This document shows, one piece after another, positions 13,691-22,468 of a DNA stretch of 32,932 bases. The stretch spans positions 1-32,932 of the forward strand of contig DUFF01000085.1 in NCBI GenBank assembly GCA_011174815.1. The letters run 5' to 3'. The notes under the pieces were generated by a model that was given only the letters and a program-made list of their open reading frames with translations, was not told the DNA's origin and did no database searches. Numbering within the stretch: position 1 is the stretch's first letter; the number at the start of each line of letters is the position of its first letter. The translations under genes and the position numbers were made by a program. The DNA comes from Dehalococcoidia bacterium (GTDB lineage Bacteria; Chloroflexota; Dehalococcoidia; Dehalococcoidales; RBG-16-60-22).

Positions 13691-16456
13691 TTATTCTTGC
13701 TGGATCTCAGCAAATTCCACCAGCTGGCGCAGCACTTCAGCCATTTTGCCCAGTTCTTCTCCCCAGCCAGCCCAGTCGCCTTCTTTCAGGTATTCCTGTG
13801 CTTGGTTGTAGTGTTCCTGTGCCAGCTTGGCCAGCTCCGCCATCTTATCCGATCTTTGCGGCGGTTTCGGGGTGGTTTCGGGTAGTTCTTCTTTAGTTAG
13901 GCCGGCGTAGACGGTATTCAGACCTTTAGCAAGGGTCTCTTCCATAGCAATCAGGTCGCCGCTGGCCACAACCACCCTTCTTAGTTCTGGCAGCTGACCT
14001 CTCTCTGCTTGAAGGTAAACCGGCTCGATATACAGGATTGACTTCTCTATAGGTATAACCAGCAGATTGCCCCGGATAACCTGCGAGCCCTTCTGACTCC
14101 ACAAAGTGAACTGTTCGGAAATGGCAGCGTCCTGGTCAATCCTGGCCTCAATCTGCCTCGGGCCATAAATCAGTTTGTCTTTGGGGAAGTTGTAGGCGAT
14201 GAGTTTACCGTATTTGTCGCCATCGCTGCGGGCGGCCAGCCACGTTATCATATTGTCTTTTTGCGTAGGGGTGAAGGGGAGCATGAGCACAAATTCCTCC
14301 CGCTCTTCACCCGGCAGCCTCATAATCACGTAGTATGGCTCCATACTGCGTTCCGCTTCAGCATAGGTTTCCACGGGAATGGTCCAGAGGTCCTCCTTGT
14401 TGTAAAAGACACGCGGGTCGGTCATGTGATAGGTCTGATAGACGGAGGCCTGAACCCGGAAGAGATCTAGGGGATAGCGCAGGTGCTCCCGGAGGGATTC
14501 CGACATTTCATCGATCGGTCGGAAAAGGGTTGGGAACATGGCGGCATAGGTATTGACCACCGCATCTTCCGGATCAATGAGGTAAAAGGTAACCGACCCA
14601 TCATAGGCATTGATGACCACTTTAACGCTGTTGCGGACGTAATTGATACCGCTGGCAGTAGGCTGGGAATAAGGGTACCGGTCGGACATCGTGTAGGCGT
14701 CCTGTATCCAGTAAAGCTGGCCGTTATCGATGACGATGTATGGATCACTATCGAGCTTCAGGAAAGGGGCGATGAGGTTTACTCTCTTCTGAATGTTGCG
14801 CCGATATAGAAGCTGGCTATCTTTGCTAAGCTCATCGCTGATCAGGAGGTTGATGTCACCGAGCTGCCAGGCAAAGGCCAGCTTGCGCAGGAATGAGTTT
14901 AGCCGGATGCCGTTGTCCGCCTTGAAACGCGTGTAGACATTGGTATCTCCTTTGGGGTAATCGAACTCGGCGACGCCGGTATTGACGATGACGTAATCGT
15001 CTGTTTTTTCCCCAAAGTATATCTCCGGCCTCTCGATTTTAATAGTGCCGATCGGCGGCACATCCTTGATCAATAAATTGGGGAGTCCCTGTTCGGTGAC
15101 CTCGTTGGTGGGGCTCATGGTCACACCGTAGCCATGTGTGAACTGCAGCCGGCGGTTTACCCAGGTCTGTGCCTGGGTGGCGAGCTTCTCCGGGGAAAGC
15201 TCCCGGGCGCCGATGAGCACCTGGCGGTAGCTGCCATCAATTTGATAGCGGTCAACGTCAATATCGGTAAAATCGTAATACAGCCTGATAGACTGTATCT
15301 GGTTGTACGTGTCCCTGATAGGCCGGTAATCCCACAGCCTGATGTTGTTTATGGTGGTGCTATTCTTGAGGATATCCTCTTCGCTGGGGGCGACCTGCAC
15401 GGGAATGTCTCTGACTTCAATGCGGTCAAGACCGAAAGCCAGGCGAGTGAGCTGGATATTATACTTGATGTAAGGCCTTTCCCGGGCCAGTTCGTTTGGC
15501 TCCACTTGAAACCGTTGCATTATGGCTGGATAAATACTGCCGAAGATGATGGCAAAGGCAACCCACAGAGCGATCGGCCCGAAGAGCCAGCGCCAGCCGC
15601 GGCGGAAAATGCCAAATATCAGGAGCAGTCCGGAGACGATGGTGGTGGCGATGAGGAGTCGCCAGGCAAGCAACTGGGCGTGTTCATCCGTGTATCCGGC
15701 GCCGAAAATAACGCTGCGGTCCGAATAGAGAAGGTCAAAGATGTTCAGCCGATAGCTCCAGGCGATGAGGAAGAAGATGACGGCGCCAAGGGCAAAGAGA
15801 TGGCCTTTAATCCACCGGCTGAATCCGGCGCGATTGAAACCGATATTCAAAACGTATACCGTTCCGGTGAAGAGCAATATGATAACGACTGCCCAGACCA
15901 GCCATCCCTGAATGAAATGGTAGAGGGGCAAACTGAAGAAGTAAAAGCCCACATCCCTTTCCAACAATGGTTCGACGACGTTGAAATCGGTGGCGTGGGC
16001 GAAGCGCAGCACCATTTCCCAGTGACTGGAGGTGACCAGACCGAAGATAAGGCTGATAAGGGCTGCTGCAGCGAGGATGCCGATGTCAATGGCGCGACGC
16101 ACGAACAGGAGTCCTTGTCCGGTGAGTATGTTGCCTCCCGCAGGCGGCGATAGCCGCCGTGCCAGAAAGAGGTTGGCCAGAAGCAAAGCCAGAAAAATAA
16201 AAGCGCCTACAAAAAAGAGCCAGACTTTGGTGGTCAGTATAGTAGTGTAAACGCTGCCGAATCCCAGGCTGTCAAACCAGAGCCACTCTGTGTAGATACC
16301 CTTGCCGATGACGGCAATAATGAACAGAGCAATCAGCGCCCCGATGGTAATCAGCCATATTCTGGGCTGGCGAGGTCTTATCCTGCTTCTCAGGGGCTGA
16401 TTTGAATCGGAACCGCCCTTCCCCCATATTCTATCAAGCTCATCGAAGTAGCTCAT
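13691..16456 (-). CDS. UPF0182 family large membrane protein
   Basis: A 921-residue member of the UPF0182 (COG1615) family, whose function is not known. The N-terminal part (to about residue 320) holds about seven hydrophobic transmembrane segments, starting with IWLITIGALIALFIIAVIG and the family motif EWLWFDSLGFGSVYTT. The remaining 600 residues are a large, probably extracytoplasmic, domain with typical stretches such as RPYIKYNIQLTRLAFGLD and THGYGVTMSPTNEVTEQGLP. The C-terminus is a coiled, charged region (LAQEHYNQAQEYLKEGDWAGWGEE style). The ATG overlaps the TGA of nrpR (ATGA), so it is translationally coupled to the nitrogen regulator, an unexplained pairing. Confidence 0.93.
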   Translation of the reverse strand: MSYFDELDRIWGKGGSDSNQPLRSRIRPRQPRIWLITIGALIALFIIAVIGKGIYTEWLWFDSLGFGSVYTTILTTKVWLFFVGAFIFLALLLANLFLARRLSPPAGGNILTGQGLLFVRRAIDIGILAAAALISLIFGLVTSSHWEMVLRFAHATDFNVVEPLLERDVGFYFFSLPLYHFIQGWLVWAVVIILLFTGTVYVLNIGFNRAGFSRWIKGHLFALGAVIFFLIAWSYRLNIFDLLYSDRSVIFGAGYTDEHAQLLAWRLLIATTIVSGLLLIFGIFRRGWRWLFGPIALWVAFAIIFGSIYPAIMQRFQVEPNELARERPYIKYNIQLTRLAFGLDRIEVRDIPVQVAPSEEDILKNSTTINNIRLWDYRPIRDTYNQIQSIRLYYDFTDIDVDRYQIDGSYRQVLIGARELSPEKLATQAQTWVNRRLQFTHGYGVTMSPTNEVTEQGLPNLLIKDVPPIGTIKIERPEIYFGEKTDDYVIVNTGVAEFDYPKGDTNVYTRFKADNGIRLNSFLRKLAFAWQLGDINLLISDELSKDSQLLYRRNIQKRVNLIAPFLKLDSDPYIVIDNGQLYWIQDAYTMSDRYPYSQPTASGINYVRNSVKVVINAYDGSVTFYLIDPEDAVVNTYAAMFPTLFRPIDEMSESLREHLRYPLDLFRVQASVYQTYHMTDPRVFYNKEDLWTIPVETYAEAERSMEPYYVIMRLPGEEREEFVLMLPFTPTQKDNMITWLAARSDGDKYGKLIAYNFPKDKLIYGPRQIEARIDQDAAISEQFTLWSQKGSQVIRGNLLVIPIEKSILYIEPVYLQAERGQLPELRRVVVASGDLIAMEETLAKGLNTVYAGLTKEELPETTPKPPQRSDKMAELAKLAQEHYNQAQEYLKEGDWAGWGEELGKMAEVLRQLVEFAEIQQE

Positions 16457-17454
16457 GATTTCAACTTCCAGAAGCTGGTCAGCTGGCTGAATTCAACCAT
16501 GCCGCTTTCGGCAATGTTTTCAATCTCGATACCGGCCTCAACCGCCGCTGCCACCGGGTTCAAGCCGCCGAGCAATACCATGCCCACGCGGTTCAAACCG
16601 ATGGCGATCTGACAGACGGGCTCACTGGTATTTCCCAGTGCGTAGACACCGTGTATCCCGGCTTTCTTGAGCGAGTCGATGGTTTCTTGGGCCAGTGACC
16701 TTGACGGTGCGGGTATCTCACGGAAATTGGCCAGTATCTTGCCGTGCCCGGTCTTAGCCGCTTCATTAACTGTGGTCATTTTAGCACGTATATATTGCTC
16801 AGATGGGTCAAGTGAAGTGCCGGCGTAGTTGATAATGGCCACAAAACGCCTTGGCTGGGAATCTCTTATTTCAAGCACACCGCCGAACCTTGATTCGGTG
16901 GGAATGCCCGCTTTTAACAGGACGCCATTGATGATTACACTGCAGATGGTAGCCAGTCCGATTTTCCCTCTGGGGACGACTACCGACCCCAGCTTTTCCC
17001 CTTCAGGGGCAATGGCGACAAGGTCGCTGACACTGAGTCCGGCACGGAAAGCTTCGCTCATGGCGGCCACCGCTGGCCCAAAATCGGCACGGTCAATAAT
17101 TGAAGTATTTATGGGGACCTGTCCGGTGCGTGTTTTGGGGTCAAACGTGGTGTGAAAGGCGAGGAGTTCAAGCTTTTCGTGGATGAAGCCGACCTGCTCT
17201 GGAGCAAGCGCCATTTTGAGTTCTTCCAGGCCATGCACGGTCAACATACGGCCATCGTGGCCCATGGGCTGCGTATAGCCGCGCTCATCGGTTATTCTGA
17301 GGTGATACCTGACCGCCCTTTCGCTCAGGAAAATGCCGTGTCGCTCCAGCTCCCGGGCGATGTGAATTGACCCGAGCGGCTCGGCAGATTCGCTCAGGAC
17401 CTTGAGGATAGCGATTATCTTTCTTTCCGTCTCAAAACTGGCTACCTGTACCAT
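16453..17454 (-). CDS. nrpR: NrpR-type nitrogen regulatory protein (HTH + one NrpR/DUF128 domain)
   Basis: NrpR, described in methanogenic archaea, represses nitrogen fixation and assimilation genes and is released by 2-oxoglutarate. Residues 1-75 here form a winged helix (KIIAILKVLSES, IHIARELERHGIFLSERAVRYHLRI), then GHDGRMLT, and residues about 85-310 are one regulatory domain (GLATICSVIINGVLLKAGIPTESRFGG and ALGNTSEPVCQIAIGLNRVGMVLLGGLNPVAA are diagnostic). Archaeal versions often carry two such domains or two proteins; this has one. ATG 17454 is preferred over GTG 17460 because GGAG is five bases before it. It sits downstream of amtB-glnB-glnA-nadE, fitting local control of nitrogen genes. 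An inverted repeat covers its promoter. Confidence 0.9.
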   Translation of the reverse strand: MVQVASFETERKIIAILKVLSESAEPLGSIHIARELERHGIFLSERAVRYHLRITDERGYTQPMGHDGRMLTVHGLEELKMALAPEQVGFIHEKLELLAFHTTFDPKTRTGQVPINTSIIDRADFGPAVAAMSEAFRAGLSVSDLVAIAPEGEKLGSVVVPRGKIGLATICSVIINGVLLKAGIPTESRFGGVLEIRDSQPRRFVAIINYAGTSLDPSEQYIRAKMTTVNEAAKTGHGKILANFREIPAPSRSLAQETIDSLKKAGIHGVYALGNTSEPVCQIAIGLNRVGMVLLGGLNPVAAAVEAGIEIENIAESGMVEFSQLTSFWKLKS

Positions 17455-17462
17455 GACCACTC

Positions 17463-17506
17463 CCTATTGTTGAATAGACTTATGTTATTATAACATTTAC
17501 AATAGG
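17463..17506 (-). promoter_or_regulatory. nrpR promoter: extended -10 flanked by inverted repeat CCTATTGT/ACAATAGG
   Basis: On the minus strand TGTTATAAT (extended -10, TATAAT at 17487-17492) lies between perfect 8-bp arms CCTATTGT and ACAATAGG (17463-17470 and 17499-17506). A second dyad ATGTTA/TAACAT covers the -10 itself. The -35 is poor. The right arm overlaps the nrpR Shine-Dalgarno region. This looks like an operator for autoregulation, but it is not the GGAA-N6-TTCC site known for archaeal NrpR. Confidence 0.5.
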
Positions 17507-17548
17507 AAAAGCTAAACGGGGGTCCTGTTAGCCTGCCATAATGCGAGC

Positions 17549-19282
17549 TCAGCTTTTAAATCGGCTGGTGATGGGTAACCTGCGGTCGCGCCCAAAAGCT
17601 CTGGGCGTTATTTTGATGCCGGGAGGGGCCTGGCGTCGCTTGTATTCGCTGGTATCTACCAGGCGGGCAACTTTTTTGACCATGTCTAGGCTGAAGCCCA
17701 TGTTCACAATCTGCTCGATGTTTTTATCCTCCTCGACGTAGGCCGTGAGCACGGGATCGAGCTGCTCGTACGGGGGTAGCGTATCGGTGTCTTTCTGGTC
17801 GGGCCGGAGCTCGGCGGAGGGGGGTTTATCAATCACGCTTGTGGGTATCGATGTTCGTGCGCCGAGAGAGTTGCGATATTTGGCCAGTTCATACACCAGG
17901 GTCTTGGGCACATCCTTGATCACGGCAAAACCGCCCGCCATATCGCCATATAAAGTGGTGTAGCCGGTGGCCGTTTCACTTTTGTTGCCGGTGGTAAGGA
18001 CCAGCCAGCCAAATTTATTGGACAGCGCCATCAGAATATTGCCTCTGATGCGTGCCTGAATGTTCTCTTCGGTGATATCAGGCGCGGTTCCCTGAAAATT
18101 GTCCTTCAGCGTCTCCAGATAGGACTGGAGGATTTCGCCTATGGGTATGGTCAACAGTTTTATGCCGATATTCTGGGTCAGTGCCTTAGCATCGGCGATG
18201 CTACCCGGCGACGAATATGGCGAAGGCATGGCGACACCGACCACGTTTGAAGCCCCCAGCGCGTCAACGGCGATGGCCGCGACCAGGCTGGAATCAATCC
18301 CTCCGGATAGCCCTATCACCACCTTCTGAAAGCCGTTTTTGCGGACGTAGTCCTGAGTGCCGAGCACCAGTGCTGAATAGACTTCTGCTGGCCATTTCAT
18401 TGTCTGTAGTTGCCTCGGCGGCAATGACGGCTTGTCATACTCAGGCGCTTTATCCGATATGGTTATCCTGGCGACTTGGCATCGCTCCGCATCGAGGAGG
18501 AGCGACTCCTTGCGCCACCGGGGGTCATGCAAACGGGCTCGGAAAACGGCCTCCACATCCAGGTCCGCCACAATCAAGTCCTCTTCAAATTGTTTGCCCT
18601 GAGCGATAAGCTCGCCTTTTTCATCCAGTATCATGCTGTTGCCGTCAAAGACCAGCTCATCCTGTCCGCCGACCAGATTATTGTAGGCGATGATGGCCAC
18701 GTTGTCCGTGGCGCGTGTGCTGAGCATTTTCCGCCGTGCGTCGCCTTTACCGGCGTGGTAGGGCGAGGCGCTGATGTTGATGATTACCTCGGCGCCGGAG
18801 TAAGCCTGTGCCGTTGCCGGTCCGGCTTCATACCATATGTCCTCGCAGATATTGACCCCGATGCCGATATCAGCGAGCCGGTAAACGGGGACGCCTTTTC
18901 CAGTCTGAAAGTAGCGGTTCTCATCGAATACGCCATAGTTGGGCAGGTATATCTTGTGGTAGATGTCCACCAGCCGGCCGTCATGGATGACCGCGGCGGC
19001 ATTATAGATGTCCTCTCTGGCGTTAACACAGCCCACAATGATGGTTATTCCCGAAGAATCGCTGACTACGGCATTCAGAGTTTTAAGGTTCTCGGCGACA
19101 AACTGCGGCTTGAAGAGCAAATCTTCCGGAGGGTAGCCACAAATGGCAAGCTCTGGGAATGTCAGAAGGTCTATTCCCAGAGCCCTGGCCTCATCAATGG
19201 CTCTAAGTATTTTTTTCTTGTTGCCCAGAAAATCGCCGACGGTGGTATTGATCTGAGCCATGCCAATGCGCAGCCGGCGCAT
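17549..19282 (-). CDS. nadE: Glutamine-dependent NAD+ synthetase
   Basis: Converts deamido-NAD to NAD using ammonia released from glutamine. The N-terminal half (about residues 1-260) is a nitrilase-type glutaminase with triad regions LTFPELAICGYPPEDLL (Glu), YHKIYLPNYGVFDE (Lys) and GVNICEDIW (Cys). The C-terminal half is the NAD synthetase with PP-loop GLSGGIDSSLVAAIA near residue 330 and TTGNKSETATGYTTLYGD. ATG 19282 (MRRLRIGMAQ) is chosen since GGAGG lies seven bases before it; two earlier ATGs are too close to that site. It follows glnA by 39 bases, so the gene for a glutamine consumer is linked to that for the glutamine maker. Length 577 residues is typical. Confidence 0.95.
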   Translation of the reverse strand: MRRLRIGMAQINTTVGDFLGNKKKILRAIDEARALGIDLLTFPELAICGYPPEDLLFKPQFVAENLKTLNAVVSDSSGITIIVGCVNAREDIYNAAAVIHDGRLVDIYHKIYLPNYGVFDENRYFQTGKGVPVYRLADIGIGVNICEDIWYEAGPATAQAYSGAEVIINISASPYHAGKGDARRKMLSTRATDNVAIIAYNNLVGGQDELVFDGNSMILDEKGELIAQGKQFEEDLIVADLDVEAVFRARLHDPRWRKESLLLDAERCQVARITISDKAPEYDKPSLPPRQLQTMKWPAEVYSALVLGTQDYVRKNGFQKVVIGLSGGIDSSLVAAIAVDALGASNVVGVAMPSPYSSPGSIADAKALTQNIGIKLLTIPIGEILQSYLETLKDNFQGTAPDITEENIQARIRGNILMALSNKFGWLVLTTGNKSETATGYTTLYGDMAGGFAVIKDVPKTLVYELAKYRNSLGARTSIPTSVIDKPPSAELRPDQKDTDTLPPYEQLDPVLTAYVEEDKNIEQIVNMGFSLDMVKKVARLVDTSEYKRRQAPPGIKITPRAFGRDRRLPITSRFKS

Positions 19283-19321
19283 GCTCATCCCTCCCATCCA
19301 TGAACCGGGGAGAAGGCGAAC

Positions 19322-20665
19322 TTATAGAATTGGCAGGTACCGGTTCAGCTCATACTCGCTAACCTGGGTGCGGTAGTGGTCCCACTCTATCTTTTTGTTC
19401 TCGATAAACGCGTTGAACACATGGTCGCCGAGGGCCTTCCGCACTATTTCGCTCTTCTCGGCCAGCAGGATGGCTTCCAGCAGGCTGGCCGGAAGAGTGC
19501 CGATGCCCCTCCGCTGCCTTTCCTCTTGATTCATCTCATACACGTTCTCTTCAATTGGCTCCGGTACCTCGTAGCCCTTTTCAATGCCTTCCAGCCCGGC
19601 GGCCAGCATTACGCTGAAAGCGAGGTACGGATTGCAGGCCGGGTCCGGGGAACGGAATTCAATCCTGGTGGCTTTCTCACGTCCGGGGCGGTACTCGGGG
19701 ACGCGGACTAGGTCAGAGCGGTTGCGCCGCGCCCAGGAAAGATAGACCGGCGCTTCATAGCCGGGAACGAGGCGCTTGTAAGAATTTACCCACTGGTTGG
19801 TGACGGCGGTAATCTCCGGGGCATGCTTCAATAGCCCGGCGATGAAACACTTGCCCACCTTGGAAAGGTGATAGGGGTCTTTGGCGTCAAAGAAGGCATT
19901 CTTATCGCCGGTGAAAAGAGACTGGTGCGTGTGCATGCCGTTGCCGTTCTCGCCGAACACCGGCTTGGGCATAAAGGTAGCGTAGACGCCGTATTTCAGG
20001 GCCACCTCTTTGACCACTAGGCGGTAGGTCATCACGCTGTCGGCCATGGTCAGGGCATCGGTATATCTCATGTCTATTTCATGCTGGCTGGGTGCGACCT
20101 CGTGGTGGGAATACTCCACACCAATGCCCATCTCCTCCAGAGTGAGCACGGTCTCCTTTCTCATATCGGTGGCGGCATCCCGCGGCGTCAGATCGAAGTA
20201 GCCTCCCTGGTCCAGGAATTCCGTGCCCTGCGAGTTACGGAAGTAGAAATATTCCAATTCCGGCCCCACATAATAGGTGTAGCCCAGGTCTGCCGCCCGT
20301 TTCAGGTTCCGCTTCAGGACAAACCGCGGGTCACCATCAAATGGCTCACCACCCGGTTTCAAGATATCGCAGAACATGCGTGCTACGGCGCGGTGCTCCG
20401 TTGACCGCCAGGGCAGCAGCTGAAAGGTGTCGGGGTCGGGCAGGGCTACCATATCGCTTTCATCGATGCGGGCGAAACCCTCGATTGAGGAGCCATCGAA
20501 GCCCATCCCTTCCTCAAGGGCGCCCTCCAGCTCCTCGACGGTTATGGCGAAGTTCTTCAGGAAACCGAGGATGTCGGTAAACCACATCCGGATGAATTTG
20601 ATATCGTGTTCCTTGGCCATCTGAAGGACGTATTCTTTGCCTTCTTGTTTGTTCCCTTTTACCAT
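19322..20665 (-). CDS. glnA: Glutamine synthetase type I
   Basis: Makes glutamine from glutamate, ammonia and ATP in the cytoplasm. Motifs visible include FTDILGFLKNFAI, MGFDGSSIEGFARIDESDM (residues about 53-71), GPELEYFYF with metal ligands near 140, NGNGMHTHQS near 240, and NPYLAFSVMLAAGLEGI near 345. The 447-residue length and the region ENVYEMNQEERQRRGI resemble the shorter GSI-alpha type (NIYxMSxEER) rather than the adenylylated enzyme with NLYDLPPEE, so control by adenylylation is unlikely. ATG 20665 has GGAGG seven bases upstream. It follows glnB by 30 bases in an amtB-glnB-glnA-nadE operon. Confidence 0.97.
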   Translation of the reverse strand: MVKGNKQEGKEYVLQMAKEHDIKFIRMWFTDILGFLKNFAITVEELEGALEEGMGFDGSSIEGFARIDESDMVALPDPDTFQLLPWRSTEHRAVARMFCDILKPGGEPFDGDPRFVLKRNLKRAADLGYTYYVGPELEYFYFRNSQGTEFLDQGGYFDLTPRDAATDMRKETVLTLEEMGIGVEYSHHEVAPSQHEIDMRYTDALTMADSVMTYRLVVKEVALKYGVYATFMPKPVFGENGNGMHTHQSLFTGDKNAFFDAKDPYHLSKVGKCFIAGLLKHAPEITAVTNQWVNSYKRLVPGYEAPVYLSWARRNRSDLVRVPEYRPGREKATRIEFRSPDPACNPYLAFSVMLAAGLEGIEKGYEVPEPIEENVYEMNQEERQRRGIGTLPASLLEAILLAEKSEIVRKALGDHVFNAFIENKKIEWDHYRTQVSEYELNRYLPIL

Positions 20666-20695
20666 TTCATACCTCCGTAATGTTTTGATTATTGG

Positions 20696-21034
20696 CTAGA
20701 TTGCTTTTTCGCCGGCTTCGCCGGTCCGGACACGAATTGCGTTTTCCACGGGCAGGATAAATATCTTGCCGTCTCCCATGTCACCGGTACGGGCACTGGC
20801 GTTGATGGCATGTACCGTCTGGGGTACATCGTCATCGAGGACTACAAGCTCAATCTTGATTTTGGGCAGGAAATCCACACGGTATTCGCCAACGCGCCAC
20901 TGCAGTGGAATTCCCTTCTGCCGCCCCCGGCCGCTCACCTCGCTGATGGTCATGCCGAAGTAACCGCTGTCTTCCAGCGCTTTTCTTACCGGCTCCAGCT
21001 TCTCCTCCCGGATAATGGCCTCTATCTTCTTCAT
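20696..21034 (-). CDS. glnB: Nitrogen regulatory protein P-II
   Basis: A 112-residue trimeric signal protein that senses ATP, ADP and 2-oxoglutarate and usually plugs AmtB or acts on glutamine synthetase. The true start is MKKIEAIIREEKL at ATG 21034, preceded by GGAGG; the track's 47 extra residues are spurious. The T-loop reads GRGRQKGIPLQWRVGEYRVDF: the uridylylation Tyr (equivalent to Tyr51 of E. coli, in GEYRVDF) is kept, while Tyr46 is replaced by Trp, as in archaeal-type GlnK. The B-loop TGDMGDGKIFILPVE is intact. The ATG overlaps the amtB stop by four bases, the usual coupling with the transporter it regulates, so GlnK would be an equally fair name. Confidence 0.96.
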   Translation of the reverse strand: MKKIEAIIREEKLEPVRKALEDSGYFGMTISEVSGRGRQKGIPLQWRVGEYRVDFLPKIKIELVVLDDDVPQTVHAINASARTGDMGDGKIFILPVENAIRVRTGEAGEKAI

Positions 21035-22266
21035 CGCAGCGCGCCTCCGTAGGCCCTTTCGCCATGCTGGGCGATGTCCAGCCCCACTGTTTCCTCCATG
21101 CCGCTGACCCTCACTCCTAGGGTAACCTCCACAAGCTTGGCCAGGACCCAGGTGGCGCCGAAGGCAAACAGCCATACTGCGGCCACGCCGGCCATTTGTT
21201 TCCCCAATTGTAGCACATTACCCATTAGCAGGCCATTGGCGCCGGCAGAGTTTACGGCAACGCTGGCGAAGACGCCGGTGGCTATGGCGCCCCAGGTGCC
21301 GCCCATACCGTGCACTGCCCAGACATCCAGCGATTCGTCGATCTGCCGCCGCATGCGGAAGAGCATGCAGTAGTAGCAGACCACTGCCGCCCCCATGCCG
21401 ATAGGTATGCCCATCATCGGCGAGACGAAGCCGGCCGCCGGCGTGATGGCGACGAGCCCGGCCACCGCTCCGGTAGCCGTGCCCAGCATGGTAGGTCGGC
21501 GGTAAATCCAGTCCAGCACCATCCAGGTAAAGGCCGCCGCTGCGGCCGAGGCATTGGTGGCAACGAAGGCACTGGCGGCCAGCCCCCCTGAAGTAAGGGC
21601 ACTGCCGGCATTGAAGCCGAACCAGCCAAACCAGAGCAGCCCGGCACCGAGCATAACCATCGGGATGTTGTGCGGCTCCATGGGCTGACCGTCGCGGAAG
21701 CCCTTGCGCGGACCGAGTACCAGTGCCAGCGCCAGTGCCGAAACGCCGGCGCAGATGTGGACCACGGTGCCGCCGGCGAAGTCAAGCGCTCCCAGTTCTG
21801 CCAGCCACCCGCCATCACCCCAGACCCAGTGTGCTACCGGGGCGTAGACAAAGGTCAGCCACAGCGCCGAGAAGAGAAGGAGCGAGCTGAACTTGATTCG
21901 CTCCACTACCGCTCCGGTGATAAGGGCGACGGTGATGATGGCGAACATTCCCTGAAAGACCATGAAGGCGAGATGGGGTACCGTGCTGGCGTAAACGGGC
22001 GAAGGCTCCTGGCCGACCCCGCGCAGGCCGATAAAGTCCAACCGGCCGAGAAGGCCGCCGATGTCAGGGCCAAAACTCAGACTGTAACCGTAGAGAATCC
22101 AGAGCAGTCCCACCAGCCCCAGCGCGGCAAAGCTCATCATCAGGGTGGAGAGGACGTTTTTTCTCCGCACCATGCCGCCATAGAAGAGGGCGACTCCCGG
22201 CGTCATGAGCATGACCAGCGCCGAGGAAATCAGAATCCAGGCGGTATCACCGGAACTTATTGACAT
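21031..22266 (-). CDS. amtB: Ammonium transporter
   Basis: An Amt/Mep/Rh channel of 411 residues with about eleven transmembrane segments. Visible family regions are MLMTPGVALFYGGMVRRKNVLSTL (residues about 19-42), the FAIITVALITGAVVERIKF helix, the pore sequence WVWGDGGWLAELGALDFAGGTVVHICAGVSALALALVLGPRKGF with the conserved Asp and pore His, GAGLLWFGWFGFNAGSAL near residue 210, and the second pore His in VWAVHGMGGTWGAI near 315. The C-terminal tail ends ETVGLDIAQHGERAYGG, the region that meets P-II. ATG 22266 has GGAG about nine bases upstream. It is the first nitrogen gene of the amtB-glnB-glnA-nadE operon. Confidence 0.97.
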   Translation of the reverse strand: MSISSGDTAWILISSALVMLMTPGVALFYGGMVRRKNVLSTLMMSFAALGLVGLLWILYGYSLSFGPDIGGLLGRLDFIGLRGVGQEPSPVYASTVPHLAFMVFQGMFAIITVALITGAVVERIKFSSLLLFSALWLTFVYAPVAHWVWGDGGWLAELGALDFAGGTVVHICAGVSALALALVLGPRKGFRDGQPMEPHNIPMVMLGAGLLWFGWFGFNAGSALTSGGLAASAFVATNASAAAAAFTWMVLDWIYRRPTMLGTATGAVAGLVAITPAAGFVSPMMGIPIGMGAAVVCYYCMLFRMRRQIDESLDVWAVHGMGGTWGAIATGVFASVAVNSAGANGLLMGNVLQLGKQMAGVAAVWLFAFGATWVLAKLVEVTLGVRVSGMEETVGLDIAQHGERAYGGALR

Positions 22267-22468
22267 CTCAGAACTCCTGTTTACGCTTATCTGCCTTCAT
22301 TTTAAGCCTGGATTGTTTCCAAAAGATTACAGGCAATTTAAATTTAGGTTACAAGGTTCAAAAAAGGTGGCTCCACGGCTAATGGCGAATGAACCACCCC
22401 TATTAATAAGATTCGCGCTACTGAGATTTGGTAAGGAATGAATTTCAGGATGATAAAAACTCGGTAAA
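22267..22468 (-). promoter_or_regulatory. amtB upstream region with TAAAAT -10 candidate and TGGA-N5-TCCA dyad
   Basis: This 202-base AT-rich spacer holds no gene. On the minus strand TAAAAT (in GGCTTAAAATGAAG) could be a -10 box, but no good -35 lies at the right distance, which suggests an activated promoter. A short dyad TGGA-N5-TCCA (22309-22321) sits just upstream of it. There is no GGAA-N6-TTCC site of the archaeal NrpR type. It is the most likely place for control of the ammonium operon. Confidence 0.35.

Noticed and set aside
13602-13811. + strand ORF starting in the UPF0182/padR spacer (MDNFSGSYAADLL)
   Set aside because: No Shine-Dalgarno is seen and most of it is antisense to the UPF0182 end.
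15134-16153. 339-residue + strand ORF opposite the UPF0182 gene
   Set aside because: Shadow of the membrane protein frame; no start signals or motifs of its own.
17507-17557. AAAAGCT/AGCTTTT inverted repeat after nadE as a terminator
   Set aside because: The 37-base loop is too long, one arm lies in the nadE coding end, and no suitable T-run follows.
22267-22468. Archaeal-type NrpR operator GGAA-N6-TTCC before amtB
   Set aside because: I found only partial matches (GGAATGAATTTC and TGGATTGTTTCCA); none has the right spacing and arms.
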